A stretch of 64,000 bases of DNA from G039954875 sp039954875 (lineage in GTDB: Bacteria; Bacteroidota; Bacteroidia; Flavobacteriales; Blattabacteriaceae), in the NCBI GenBank assembly GCA_039954875.1, contig CP157202.1:930001-994000 (forward strand), in the 5' to 3' direction. This document shows, one piece after another, positions 51,404 to 62,512 of the stretch (position 1 is the first letter of the stretch; each line of letters opens with the position of its first letter). The position numbers and the translations under genes were made by a program. The notes beneath the pieces were generated by a model. The model ran no database searches and had not been told where the DNA came from. It worked only from the letters and a program-made list of their open reading frames with translations.

Positions 51404-51748
51404 TTGTCCAGCACAAACAAGCCTAGTTGAAAAAAGAAGACAAAAAGCTGTTTATACCATTTATCCTATTTAGTTCCTAAATGAAAAATGACAAGATATA
51501 TTGCCTCATCAAGCTTAAGCAACATAGTCCTACACTAGCTTATATACATGGTTTTTTTCATTACATTTTTACTAATCTTTTATAAACAAGCCATCTTTTA
51601 TGAAGAATCTCATCACTACCGATCCAAAAGAAGGCATGTCCCATCACGCCTCAGGCCAAAAAATGATACGGGGACTATAACCCTACCTCATCAAACCATG
51701 GAAAATATCCAAGAAACGAAATTATAAAACAAAACCTCTATCAAAGTA
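51404..51748 (+). other. Decayed sequence before the beta-oxidation genes
   Basis: No product identified. A piece beginning at 51600 (MKNLITTDPKEGMSHHASGQ) reads for about 27 codons before a stop and may be the remnant of another gene of the same fatty-acid operon. Confidence 0.3.
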
Positions 51749-53510
51749 ATGAAAAAACAAAACATAAAAAAGTAGCCATCCTAGGATCTATAAGCATGGG
51801 AGCAGGTATTACCTATGATTTTGTCAATATATGCGTTCAAGTGTTACTATTAAATATTTCAAGCAAAGACTCCTTTTATTTAATCCTGCCTTAAAAAGGC
51901 CTAACGGTAAAAAACCACTGTACGCAACCGTATTATCAATGACAACTTACAAAAAACACTTTAATCTACCCCTCCTCCTCTTTATCATCAAGACTTCAAT
52001 TAAAGGATACAAAATAGTAAATTTTGAAAATAACATCCACTATATCAAATATATGGACTGAATCGTCGAAGATATAGTGGAATACCTAGATATCAAAAAA
52101 TTCCTTTTTGAAAAAGTCGAATTCTACCGTAAAGCCGGTACGCTCATCAGCTCAAATATATCAGAAATCCCCATCCACTTGATGACTGTAGGAAGATCGG
52201 AAGACTTCAGAAAAAATTATGGAACTCACTTTTTCAATCTTCCACGATATCTCAAGATACTCAAGATCCTCCTCACTACTAAGACAACCCCTCAAATTAT
52301 TCGCTTTTTGATGGATTACGGATCTCGATTTCTAGGGAAAACCACCATATTGTGCAAATATACCCCGGACTTCATCGTCAACCATATTAGACTCTTGAGC
52401 ATAATAAATCTGTTCCACACGACAAAAGATCTAGGGCTGAGTGTTGAGGAAGTCGACCCATCGACCAACCCGATTCATTGGACGACCCACATCGTCTACC
52501 TTCCGTACCACGAATATCATTGGTCTAGATATCTTGGCTAATTTAGTCAATGGCCTATTTCAATCGGCACAAAACGATGAGCAAAAAAGTTTCAACTGCC
52601 GGGGTTTATTCAAAACATAATAAAAAAATAACCTATTAGGCTCTAAAACCGACCTATGATTTTACAAAAAGACTAAAAATCAAGCAGGCTTTAACCGAAA
52701 TCTTAACCTTAGATTTAAATACTTTAGAATATCTCCTACAGCAAAAGGTTTCTATACCAGTTCTAGAAAAATAAAAAGCCATAGAAAAAATCTCAGACCG
52801 ATTCAAAGTCCTAATCGGGAGTCAAGACAAGTACGGAAATTTTTATTGAAAAACCCTAGCAGCCCTCTTCAGCTATATCTCTCACCGCATCGGCAAAATT
52901 TCCGATTAGATATATATAATAGATGATGCTATATGTGCAGGCTTCGGTTGGAAGCAAAGCCCTTTCCAAATATAGGACGCCATAATCGTAGAAAAAGGAT
53001 ATCAACTCATCCAGACAGAAGGCTACCTCATTGCCTCATGGATAGAAGACATGTTAGCAAAAGATATTGAGATCTTGTATCCAAATCTATTCCGAAGGCA
53101 AAAACATCTATTACGCTCCATCTATACCGCCATACAAATAGCAGAAGAATATACATCATCTTAGACCACATCCGATCGGCTAAAACCGTTTAAAAAAATG
53201 CAGGTGAAGTCATCGAAAAGCTTGAGAATACCATACTCAACTTGGAATTCCGTTCAAAGATGAACACAATTAGAAGAAAGGTACTATAAGACATCCACAA
53301 AGTCATCAACCTGACCTAAAAAGACTTCGAAAAACTAGTCATAGCCAACCAAATGACTCATTTCTCAGCCAATGCCAACCCAGCGATGATCATAATGATA
53401 GCTATAGAATAGGAATAAAATGAACTCAACGCTACCATCCAAATCTTTCAAAACACTCTGATACGTATTCGATATTCCGAAATACCTGTCGTAGTCGCCC
53501 CACATAGTAT
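51749..53510 (+). pseudogene. 3-hydroxyacyl-CoA dehydrogenase / enoyl-CoA hydratase, broken and truncated
   Basis: Starts with a Rossmann block HKKVAILGSISMGAGITYDF. The largest open piece (52077-52541) reads KKFLFEKVEFYRKAGTLISS, NISEIPIHLM, EDFRKNYGTHFFNLPRYLKI and LGLSVEEVD, the conserved dehydrogenase domain (normally GTHFFNPPR). Next come KIKQALTEILTLDLNTLEYL and AALFSYISHRI, DDAICAGFGWKQSPFQI (family IDxAMRxGFGWxxGPF). The hydratase-like domain ends abruptly at VVVAPHSMTH, just where the GGGCE oxyanion motif is expected. Over 30 lesions. The intact protein would run two steps of beta-oxidation. Confidence 0.88.
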
Positions 53511-55080
53511 GACCCATATATAGGGAGAAATGGATTTCATATCATATATCCTCTAGTCTGCGATCTCCTATCAGGAGCTACAGGTCTCTCTTAGAGACTC
53601 CTTTGGTACGCAAACTGGCATCGGCACCCTATATACCCATATACTCTACAACACTGAGAAAAAAAACAAAAATATCTACCCAAACTGACTACCGGCGAAT
53701 AGTTTAGCGCCTACTGCCTGACAGAACCCAAAACAGGCTCGGATGCCAACTCAGGCAAAACCAAAGCCGTACTCAACGAAGATGGTAAATATCACAAAAT
53801 CACCGGGCAAAAAATGTGGATATCTAATGCCGGATTTATCCGGGTATAAACCGTCTTTACCCGCATCGAAATAAAAAAAACAAATGCACAGCCTTCATCG
53901 TCAAATACAACCCGTATATAAGATCACTCTAGGCGAAAAAAAACAAATTTGGCATCCGGAGCTCCTCTACCCGGCAAGTATTTCTTCAACGAGACACGAG
54001 TAGCCGTAAAAAACTTATTAGGCCAACGCAATGACTGATTTAAAATAGCTGTCAATGTGTTGAATACTAACCGTATCAAACTAGGAATAGCCTACCTCTA
54101 GATAACCAAAGACGGGGGATCATCCAAGCGATCCAACACACCAACTAACGCAAATAATTCAGTCGTCAGATCTCCGACTTCAGAGCAATACAATACAAAT
54201 TAGCCGAGATGGCCACCCAATGTTACGTTCGAAAATCAGGTTGCTATCGAGCAACCTACGATATCGAAAAAATCATTGAAGCCTATTGTACAATCAGGGG
54301 AACAGCGGGCCCGAAGCCAAATTAAAAGGGATAAAATAATACGTCGAAAAATCCCACCCTGTTAAAAGTCTTTTGCTCAGAAGCCTTACAACACGTCACA
54401 GACGAAGATATTCAAATATACGACGGTATGGGGTTTTCCGAAAACACACCGATGAAAACAGCCTAGCGCAGCGCACACATCACCCACACCTACGAGGGGG
54501 GGGGTACGGAAAAAACAAGATCAACCACCTGCTCACCCTAGGTATGCTGCTACGCAAGACTCAAAAAGAAAGATTGAATTTGATCACTCCCCACCAAAGC
54601 TATAGCAAATGAACTAATCAGTATCCCTTCCTTTGAAACACCGAATCAGAAATAACTTTTATCCCAAGAAAAAACATTGATCAAAAATCTTATCTTCTTT
54701 ATCTTTAGCAAAGCTGTACAAAATTTTGGAAAGCAATTGGAAACCCACCAACAACTCCTAATCAAACTAGTCGATATCACCATTTGGATCTACCTGTCCA
54801 AATCCGACCTACTTGGCACATAAAAACACTTCGCAATCACCACTGGAAAAGAAAGTTAAAAAAACATTACCATAACAACTACAACCATCCCAAACATTAG
54901 AAAAAGTCAGTCGCGATGGACGTGAAAAGACGCCATCCAATACCTATCTATCGACGACGAGCAACACCATGCTCCTAACCATATTAAAGAGATCCATACA
55001 AAACACTACCCATCCCAACGTGATTCAATTCAGAAAAACAGTGGCTCAAAAATTGAACGATGATGGTAGATACAGCTTCT
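53511..55080 (+). pseudogene. Acyl-CoA dehydrogenase, 5'-truncated and broken
   Basis: Begins mid-gene at GEMDFISYIL, then TGIGTLYTHILYNTEKKNKN. Next are LTEPKTGSDANSGKTKAVLN (normally CLTEPxAGSD), NEDGKYHKITGQKMWISNAG, FNETRVAVKNLLGQRN and GKIAVNVLNTNRIKLGIA. The later order is LAEMATQCYVRKSGCYRATY, FCSEALQHVTDEDIQIYDGM, and the end blocks TIWIYLSKSDL to VAQKLNDDGRYSF. A G9 run (54496-54504) falls in the 'RIYEGTNE' region. The 5' third is missing: an internal deletion seems to have fused this gene to the preceding dehydrogenase and removed the thiolase gene usually found between them. Confidence 0.85.
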
Positions 55081-55134
55081 AAAATCGAAATCTCTGACCT
55101 AAACACTCACAATACATAAAAAGTCTATACACTT

Positions 55135-56436
55135 TTAGAAAGCCCTATTCAACCAGATTATATATATGCAACCGACCAAATAGCCCAACACAGCCAACCA
55201 ACCTATCTTCTTTAGATACCAGAAAAAATCGATCCTTTCCATACCCATAACGGCCACACCTGCTGCAGAACCCATGATGAGCATACTACCCCCAGTACCA
55301 GCCGTATAAGCGATGAAATGCCACATCTCATGATCAATAGATTCAGAAAACATCCCTATACCAGCAGCTACCAAAGGGACGTTGTCAATAATGGCAGAGG
55401 CAGCACCCAAGATCATCACGACCATCTCCCAAGAAGGGACGGCACCATTAATCCATTCTGCAAAATGAAACAACTTCCCCAAAGATTCTAAAGCGCCTAC
55501 GGCTAAAAGTATGCCCAAAAAAAATAAAATACTGGACAATTCTATACGTCCCAAAGCTTCGTGTACAGAAAATCTATGAGGGATCTTTTCCTTCTCCATT
55601 AGCGGCTTGATGTAGTCTGCCACCATCCAGACCACCCCCAAAGCAAACATCATACCCATATAAGGCGGCAGGTGCGTCAATGTCTTGAATATCGGAACGA
55701 ATAATATCATCCCCAAACCCAGATACAACATCAAAGCACTACTCTTAAACTTTTGGTCGGACAACTTAGATCGATTCATTCGTAAGTTCCCTCTGAAAGC
55801 TGGTAAAAATGAAGCAATCAATGTGGGGAAAACCATACACAACACAGAAGGAATAAAAATATGTTTAATAAGATTGAACGGGGTTATTTTATTGGTGATC
55901 CACAACATGGTAGTAGTAACATCCCCGATAGGGGACCATGCACCGCCAGCATTAGCAGCTATAACGAGGAGCCCAGCATAGTAGATACGATCCTCACGCC
56001 GAATGACCAACTTTCTGAGCAAAATTATCAAGACGATGGTAGCCGTGAGATTATCAATCACAGCCGATAAGAAAAAAGCTAACCCACTCAAAACCCACAA
56101 CAACTTACGCTTATTTCGGGTCTTCACCATGGCTTTCAAAGCGTCAAAGCCTAGATGCATATCGACAATTTCTACGATGGTCATTGCACCTATCAAAAAA
56201 ATCAAAATTTCAGCGGTCTTACCCAAATGATGGAGCAATAGCTGCTGCATATCGGCAATTTCCAATTCCTTCAAACCAGGATTCACCTCAAAAACAGGCA
56301 AGCCGCCTAATGCGATCAAAGCCCAACTAAGTGTAGCCATGATCAGCGCCGTTACAGTCTTGTCCAAGCGCAAAGGGTGCTCCAAAATGATAGCCAAGTA
56401 CCCCATGACAAAAACAAAAATCACTACTGATTCCAC
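55135..56436 (-). CDS. nhaD: Na+/H+ antiporter NhaD
   Basis: A 433-residue inner-membrane antiporter of the NhaD/ion-transporter superfamily with 12 or so helices. It exports Na+ or Li+ in exchange for protons. Typical blocks are GYLAIILEHPLRLDKTVTAL, HHLGKTAEILIFLIGAMTIV, FFLSAVIDNLTATIVLIILL (the two Asp/Asn-rich ion-site helices), IAANAGGAWSPIGDVTTTML, and SAIIDNVPLVAAGIGMF. The start is GTG (56436), since no ATG fits upstream. Complete, with no neighbours on its strand. Its survival suggests that sodium or pH control still matters. Confidence 0.92.
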   Translation of the reverse strand: MESVVIFVFVMGYLAIILEHPLRLDKTVTALIMATLSWALIALGGLPVFEVNPGLKELEIADMQQLLLHHLGKTAEILIFLIGAMTIVEIVDMHLGFDALKAMVKTRNKRKLLWVLSGLAFFLSAVIDNLTATIVLIILLRKLVIRREDRIYYAGLLVIAANAGGAWSPIGDVTTTMLWITNKITPFNLIKHIFIPSVLCMVFPTLIASFLPAFRGNLRMNRSKLSDQKFKSSALMLYLGLGMILFVPIFKTLTHLPPYMGMMFALGVVWMVADYIKPLMEKEKIPHRFSVHEALGRIELSSILFFLGILLAVGALESLGKLFHFAEWINGAVPSWEMVVMILGAASAIIDNVPLVAAGIGMFSESIDHEMWHFIAYTAGTGGSMLIMGSAAGVAVMGMERIDFFWYLKKIGWLAVLGYLVGCIYIIWLNRAF

Positions 56437-56611
56437 GTTAAAAAAATTACTTTACAACTTCCATAGAGATCTCCCTCCAACAGAAATACTAATACCTCTC
56501 CAAGAGAGATTTATATCATAAACCATAGCCGAGACACCATAGTACTGCGCTCCCCTGAACTACACAGCACATCACATATACTCCCAAAAAATAAGTATAT
56601 CACATCATGTA

Positions 56612-58156
56612 TTACAAAAGAGATTTTAAAAGTTTTCTCATACCTGTCTCGGCTTCTATCAATTCACTAAGTGTCATTATCGGTGTTCTTTTTTGTTCCA
56701 TAGTATCTCTGAAACGTACCGTCACAGAGTTATCTTGCAGACTCTCATGATCTACAGTGACACAAAGCGGTGTCCCAATAGCATCCTGACGACGATAACG
56801 TTTCCCAATGGACTCTTTCTCCTCATAAATCAATTGATGATCCAATCTGAGCATATGGAAGATCTTCTCAGCCATCTCAGGTAAATCATCTTTTTTAACC
56901 AAAGGGAAAATAGCAGCCTTGACTGGAGACAAAGCCGGGGGTAACCTCAATACCAAACGGCTTGTACCATCTTCTAGTGATTCCTCCTCAAAAGCTGAAG
57001 CAAACACAGCCAAAAACACACGATCCAAACCCACCGAAGTCTCCACCACATAAGGGACATAATGCTGTCCCTGATCCGGATCAAAATATTGCAGCTTTTT
57101 CCGCGAATACGCTTCATGACGCTTCAGATCAAAATCAGTACGAGAATGAATCCCCTCTAACTCCTTAAATCCAAATGGGAAACGAAACTCAATATCTGTA
57201 GCAGCATTGGCATAATGTGCAAGCTTCTCATGATCGTGGAAACGATATTTTTCCGCACCTAATCCCAAAGCTAAATACCACTTCAAACGGGCCTCCTTCC
57301 AATACGTATACCACTTCATCTCTTGACAAGGGGCTACAAAAAATTGCATCTCCATCTGCTCAAACTCACGCATGCGGAAGGTGAACTGCCTAGCAATAAT
57401 CTCATTGCGAAAAACTTTACCAATCTGTGCAATTCCAAAGGGGATTTTCATTCTACCCGTCTTCTGCACATTAGAAAAATTGACAAAAATGCCCTGAGCA
57501 GTCTCCGGGCGTAAATACAAGTCTGTAGCGCCTTCTTCCAAAGAGCTTGATTGAGTCTGAAACATTAAATTGAATTGTCGAACATCCGTCCAATTTTTCG
57601 ATCCAGTATCCGGATCAGTGATACCCAACACATCGATTAAAGCTTTAACATCTGCCAGATCACCCACCCCCAACGAATGGGCCATACGCGTGAGGATTTT
57701 TTCTTTCTCGGCACGGTAAGCTATCACTTTAGGATGTGTAGCTAGAAATTGTACCTCATCAAAAGCCGCTCCAAAACGCTTTCGAGCCTTATCAACCTCT
57801 TTCTCGATTTTCTGCTGAAATCTTTCAGCATACTCCTCGATCAAAACATCGGCTCGATAACGACGTTTACTGTCCTTATTATCGATTAAAGGATCATTGA
57901 ATGCATCGACATGACCAGAAGCCTTCCAGGTAGTTGGGTGCATAAAAATGGCCGCATCGATACCAACAATATTTTCATGCAATTGTACCATAGCTTTCCA
58001 CCAATATTCCTTAATATTATTCTTGAGGATCACACCATACTGACCATAATCGTAGACAGCACTCAACCCATCATAAATCTCGCTCGAGTGGAATACAAAG
58101 CCATAGGCCTTAGCATGAGAGATGATAGCTCTGAAAATATTTTCAGAATTTTTCAT
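56612..58156 (-). CDS. glyS: Glycyl-tRNA synthetase (alpha2 type)
   Basis: Class II synthetase charging tRNA-Gly. The 514 residues start MKNSENIFRAIISHAKAYGF and contain SSEIYDGLSAVYDYGQYG, FMHPTTWKASGHVDAFNDPL (motif 1 region), YLRPETAQGIFVNF, FGIAQIGKVFRNEI, RMREFEQMEMQFF (motif 2) and VVETSVGLDRVFLAVF (motif 3). A C-terminal anticodon-binding domain follows (PVKAAIFPL onward). I place the start at the second Met, because the 11-residue extension does not occur in relatives. TATATTTG (minus strand 58185-58178) fits a -7 box. Intact. Confidence 0.95.
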   Translation of the reverse strand: MKNSENIFRAIISHAKAYGFVFHSSEIYDGLSAVYDYGQYGVILKNNIKEYWWKAMVQLHENIVGIDAAIFMHPTTWKASGHVDAFNDPLIDNKDSKRRYRADVLIEEYAERFQQKIEKEVDKARKRFGAAFDEVQFLATHPKVIAYRAEKEKILTRMAHSLGVGDLADVKALIDVLGITDPDTGSKNWTDVRQFNLMFQTQSSSLEEGATDLYLRPETAQGIFVNFSNVQKTGRMKIPFGIAQIGKVFRNEIIARQFTFRMREFEQMEMQFFVAPCQEMKWYTYWKEARLKWYLALGLGAEKYRFHDHEKLAHYANAATDIEFRFPFGFKELEGIHSRTDFDLKRHEAYSRKKLQYFDPDQGQHYVPYVVETSVGLDRVFLAVFASAFEEESLEDGTSRLVLRLPPALSPVKAAIFPLVKKDDLPEMAEKIFHMLRLDHQLIYEEKESIGKRYRRQDAIGTPLCVTVDHESLQDNSVTVRFRDTMEQKRTPIMTLSELIEAETGMRKLLKSLL

Positions 58157-58264
58157 AGGCTTCAAATACTTAATAAGCAAATATAACAAAAGTGCTAAGC
58201 ATCTCTCATCATCATACGTAATACGATAAAAAAAATCCCCCCCCTACCCCACCATCTAAGTGCA

Positions 58265-59870
58265 TCACAAAGGAGTAATAAAATATCCCCTTTCGAAATG
58301 AAACTCATGTGAGGGTCGACCAACTGATTTGATCGTCACCAGTTTTTGTTCAATAAAATAATCCTCATCAGGGAATTCGTACAAATAATAGACCTGAAAA
58401 TATTTCTTAACCGCCAACGCGGTTAAACTCAAATCTTCAAGATGTTGCGATAAAATAGGGAACAAAACGGCCCTACCAATAACAGAACACCTCACAAGCC
58501 GACTGGGAGCTACCCCTACAGATCTTGGTAAGTCATCCACCATAGACCCCCCCGTTTTATTTAGATTGGGAACGTAGCCGACATACATGATAATATAGAT
58601 AACAACATAGACTAGTGTCAAAAGCTATTTACCCTACTCCATCAAATAGGAAAGTCTTTGCTCAGGCGAAGCAGCCGACTGATCTAGCATCTTATCAACG
58701 TTCACCTGTACCGAAGAATATAGCGGCAAATATATACCAAGAGTGGCTTCAATTCCGCCGAATAATCACTGTAGAAATACATTTCACCCCAGCCATAAGG
58801 CCGGCCGATCAAAGTACTCATGATCTTCAAAAATTGGCAAGGCGTAGACACAAACGGCATGAGCGTTATATGCTTCGAAGCAGCAGACCTATATTAGATA
58901 AAACCATATTACAATTTATATCTGATATAGATAATAATGTTTTAGCCTTAGCTAAGTTTTCATCAACTGGAAATACCCCCCTATATAGGTTGATATCACC
59001 CCCTTCATCGACTAGAGTAGTTTGTGTACTAATTTCGCCACTAACTTAGCTTTCGACACCCTCTACCCATGTATAGATAAGTAGCATATACGTGTACTAT
59101 ACAACGAGTCTCGACCCAATCTATATGGCCAGATATTTAATTTTATCCTCGATCTGGGCTAGTATAATATCCTCCAAGTAGTACGTAAGGGCTTTCGGCC
59201 CATTGGCACCTATCTTTTCAATAAGTATATGATATATTTCCATGATAATCGGGCATGAGCACCAAAGACTAATCGTTGTCCTGTTTTTATATAAGGACAT
59301 AAACCAGTATACCTACCCACATACTGAACAATTGCAAATTATCAAAAGGATAACCCTATGCAGTCAAATGACGATCATAAAAGTACACATCAATTGTAGG
59401 CAACAGCATCGCATGCAAATTGTTAATCGCAATAGCTCGACGATCCTATTTATGATTGGTATGATCCCATTGAAATAAGTTAACATTCTAAACGATATGA
59501 TTGATCCACGCTTATATATAGAGACTAAAATTTACCCCATACCCAACCAATCGGCCTGGCCGATTGGTGAAATGATCGATCAAACCTTGTTCTTCTGTTT
59601 TTAGATCATTTGGCGGTGATTGTTGTAAGACCTCTTTTACATAATTCGGATTCCATAGGAAACACGAAACTAAATAGTGATCATAAAACATATAAAGACG
59701 TCTTTTATTCATTTCAGGACTTAACAAAGGCTTATCATAACCGGGATCAATATGCTTTATCCAACGATCAATCGATTGATCATAATAATCCAATGGAAAC
59801 AAACTGATCGGATCCTCCACATCAATACCGTTTATCTCGTCATACTATGCTACGGTTTTTATGTCTTTAT
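58265..59870 (-). pseudogene. SH3-domain NlpC/P60 peptidoglycan hydrolase, broken
   Basis: The N-terminal part is 59820-59512: FPLDYYDQSIDRWIKHIDPG, YDKPLLSPEMNKRRLYMFYD, LWNPNYVKEVLQQSPPND. The SH3-like part reads MLLPTIDVYFYDRHLTA, GYPFDNLQLFSMWVGILVYV. The peptidase core is LIGRPYGWGEMYFYSDYSAE, where the family has GxPYGWGGxxxxxDCS, so the catalytic Cys is now Tyr (DYS). The C-terminal block (58621-58265) has YIIMYVGYVPNLNKTG and VIGRAVLFPIL with LSLTALAVKKY, where intact relatives have the GHIMLYVG motif carrying the catalytic His. Many stops and shifts. The intact secreted enzyme cuts peptidoglycan peptides. Confidence 0.78.
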
Positions 59871-59959
59871 CAAATCACCGATAAGCAAATTTAATAAACA
59901 GCCCTAGGATAGCAGATCTAAGCTATAGCATTAGTAAAAATGCTGATTATACCTCAATA

Positions 59960-60770
59960 TCCTTTCCCTCTTAACAAATTAAATAGCCTCTTATGAAGCA
60001 AAGACCGTGTCTATATTGAATAGCTAATAAGTGTAATATCCCGCTGACTTGAAAAATTTCCTTAAAGCTTATGTTTGACCCTAACGTTATAGATGTTACC
60101 AGGTTGGTAATAAAAACCTTGGATCTGTTCCCGTCATAGGATCTTTGGCCATTGAGAATTTTCTTCAAAAAAGATGTCGCCAAAAACAAGCCCAAAGGGT
60201 TTATCTCCTTCCCAAAGTGGGCGTTTATATTTTTTTGCTGTCGATCCACAAAGTGATCTCTTTTTCAGCAGGAAGTTATGATTTTTAGACTAGTTTAAAT
60301 AGTACCAACTCATGTCCGTACTCTTCAGTCGAATCTTGTTGACTGGGTAACTCGATCAGATGGTCACCTTGAACTTTGAATCGGAACTATTGCATTCATT
60401 ATACCTCCTTTATCGTGAGATTCTCATTAAACACACTGTAATCAGTCTTGTCGAACTCTTTATATCTTTAAAGAGATTGAGGTAAATGCCTCGGTATACA
60501 GTCGTTCTACAAAATCCTAAGAACTGACATTTGGGATTAAGATATTTTTCAATATAGACTACCACCTCGGTATATCCCCCTACTCTCAACGAGAGGGGGT
60601 ATCATTACCCAATAAACATCCTATGGTGACATTATTAGATTGGTAGTGACAATATACTGAAACCCCATTCTCAATGATTAGGGGAGAAATGTTTTTTTCC
60701 TTTTTACAGGCACCAATACCGATCAAAATCAAGAAATGTACATTAAATCTTTTAATAGCCTTTTTTGCAT
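59960..60770 (-). pseudogene. META/DUF4377-type lipoprotein, broken copy 1
   Basis: Pieces FRFKVQGDHLIELPSQQDST, AEKEITLWIDRQQKNIN and QGFYYQPGNIYNVRVKHKL match the layout of Bacteroidota proteins with a META domain end followed by a DUF4377 domain (TLWI...., then GFxYEPGYxYxLxV). Function of such lipoproteins is unknown. The META part toward 60770 is too decayed to read with confidence. Several stops and shifts. Confidence 0.45.
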
Positions 60771-60829
60771 TGAAAATACAAATGTAACAAAAAATATAAA
60801 AAATTTTTTAAACTACCATTTTCAGACGA

Positions 60830-61480
60830 AATTTTTGGTTTGTTTTACTGCTTACATGCTCTACCGTATCCTTGACTAAGAGTGGATTCTACATTGAGCA
60901 ATTCGTAAATGTAATGGTCTTCCTCGCTATAATATTTCTTGATTAGTTTGCATTTGACATGAATGTAATAGATCTTACCGGGTTGATAATAAAAATATTG
61001 TATCTCATAAATAATACTATCCCACCCCCATTAGGCATAGGTGAAAAAAGATATTTTTAATATGAGATTTCGCAAATATTCTCCTTTGAAACATGGATTC
61101 TTTGACGTTGCTTTTTGATTATATACCATACCCAAAGATATAATTCCCTTTATGTATATAAGGGCCATGTTTTCTACCTTTTCAAAACCAATGATAATCC
61201 AGCATCTATCTTTTCAATAAGACTATCACCCTTTTGAATAAATTCTTAGGACTCACTAGGTTATTGCATGCAAATTATTACGGCTTTAGGCTGGAAAACA
61301 GTAATGGTCTTTCCCCACAATATGTACTTTGATATGGCCCTCAGACACGGTGACATTCCATACTCGATAGTATTTGAATTTAGGGCTATCAATGAAATTG
61401 TTGTAACCCTGGACCAACTCGGCATCCATCACTCTTCAAAAGCATACGGATTTGCAAGCCAGAACAAGAGGCTATACGTA
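60830..61480 (-). pseudogene. DUF4377-like lipoprotein, broken copy 2
   Basis: QYFYYQPGKIYYIHVKCKLI, KKYYSEEDHYIYELLNVEST is the DUF4377-like end and aligns with the copy at about 60.1 kb at protein and DNA level. Upstream pieces GPYIHKGNYIFGYGI and NNFIDSPKFKYYRVWNVTVS, EGHIKVHIVGKDHYCF continue on the same strand. The two copies look like a tandem duplication in which both members died. Confidence 0.4.
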
Positions 61481-61695
61481 AGATATTTGAGGTATAATAA
61501 CACTCATAGGTCTATTTTATAGAAGATCTTTGTATATTGAAGTACTTTTGCACGAAACTTCTTTCTTGTCAGATTTAATGGATCTTTGACAAACAGCAAT
61601 GAATATACACAATAAAATTACATACTGCAGGCCTTTCATCATGACTGGACTTGCAAGTACATTTTCTTACCAAAAGGATTCTTTTGGTGGAGATA
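61481..61695. other. Intergenic with a weak hairpin
   Basis: ACCAAAAG-GATT-CTTTTGGT at about 61672-61691 can form an 8-pair stem just after the rplI stop on the minus strand, but no T-run follows, so its role as a terminator is doubtful. Confidence 0.3.
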
Positions 61696-62166
61696 TCAAT
61701 CTTTTTTCTTAGCCTCGGTAGTAGTAGCTATTACTTCAAAAAAGAATTGGACTTCTAACTGACGATGCAGGCGTATGCTGGCTTGGTATTTGCCCGTGGT
61801 CTTGATGGTATTGCCAACAATACGTATGAACTTTTTATCGATCTGAATACCTTCTTTTGCCAGAGCTTCGGTCAGATCTTGATTGTGGACCGATCCAAAC
61901 AGCTTATCTCCTCTACCTGCTTTAGTAGATATTTTCAGATTTAAGGTATTGAGCCTTTCAGCTGTTTGCTTAGCTTGATTGATCAGGGATTCTTCTTTTT
62001 TGGCACGTTGCTTCAATACCTCATTAAGCTCTTTGAGCGCACTGGGTGAAGCCGTAATGGCATAGCCTTGAGGGATGAGATAATTCCTAGCATACCCAGG
62101 TTTGACATTTAATTCATCGTATTTAAAGCCTAAACCTTCTGCATCTCTTTTTAAAATAATCCTCAT
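61696..62166 (-). CDS. rplI: 50S ribosomal protein L9
   Basis: A 156-residue bL9 with the N-terminal domain MRIILKRDAEGLGFKYDELN and VKPGYARNYLIPQGYA, the long central helix (LKQRAKKEESLINQAKQTAE), and a C-terminal domain with GRGDKLFGSVHNQDLTEAL. Last gene of rpsF-rpsR-rplI, the standard order. Intact. Confidence 0.96.
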   Translation of the reverse strand: MRIILKRDAEGLGFKYDELNVKPGYARNYLIPQGYAITASPSALKELNEVLKQRAKKEESLINQAKQTAERLNTLNLKISTKAGRGDKLFGSVHNQDLTEALAKEGIQIDKKFIRIVGNTIKTTGKYQASIRLHRQLEVQFFFEVIATTTEAKKKD

Positions 62167-62190
62167 CTTAAAGATTTTTTATCTCAATGT

Positions 62191-62493
62191 TTACTTGAGC
62201 TCATCAGTCATAAAGGGTAGAAGGCCAATATGCCGAGATCTTTTTATAGCAGCAGCCAACTTACCTTGATTTTTTAGTGAAGTACCTGTAAGGTGACGTG
62301 GTAAAATCTTGCCTTGAGCATTGAGAAACTTTTTTAAAAAAAAGGGATCTTTATAATCGATGTATTTAATACCTCGCTCTCTAAAAAAATCACGTTTTTT
62401 TTCGGGCTTGGTCTCCAGTTTCAAAGGCGAAAGGTATCGTAATTCACTTTCACCCCCTTGCTTAACTTGCTTTGTTAGATCGTCTAATACCAT
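62191..62493 (-). CDS. rpsR: 30S ribosomal protein S18
   Basis: A 100-residue bS18. The conserved core is IKYIDYKDPFFLKKFLNAQG, KILPRHLTGTSLKNQGKLAA and AIKRSRHIGLLPF. An N-terminal extension of about 35 residues (QVKQGGESELRYLSPLKLET) resembles other Bacteroidota S18 proteins. Middle gene of the ribosomal operon, intact. Confidence 0.95.
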   Translation of the reverse strand: MVLDDLTKQVKQGGESELRYLSPLKLETKPEKKRDFFRERGIKYIDYKDPFFLKKFLNAQGKILPRHLTGTSLKNQGKLAAAIKRSRHIGLLPFMTDELK

Positions 62494-62512
62494 TACACAG
62501 GTTGTTTATTGA

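Noticed and set aside
58615..59049. 144-codon plus-strand open frame
   Set aside because: It is antisense to the NlpC/P60 remnant, whose PYGWG block is readable on the minus strand.
61672..61691. Hairpin ACCAAAAG/CTTTTGGT as rplI terminator
   Set aside because: No U-run follows on the minus strand, so I left it as a weak note only.
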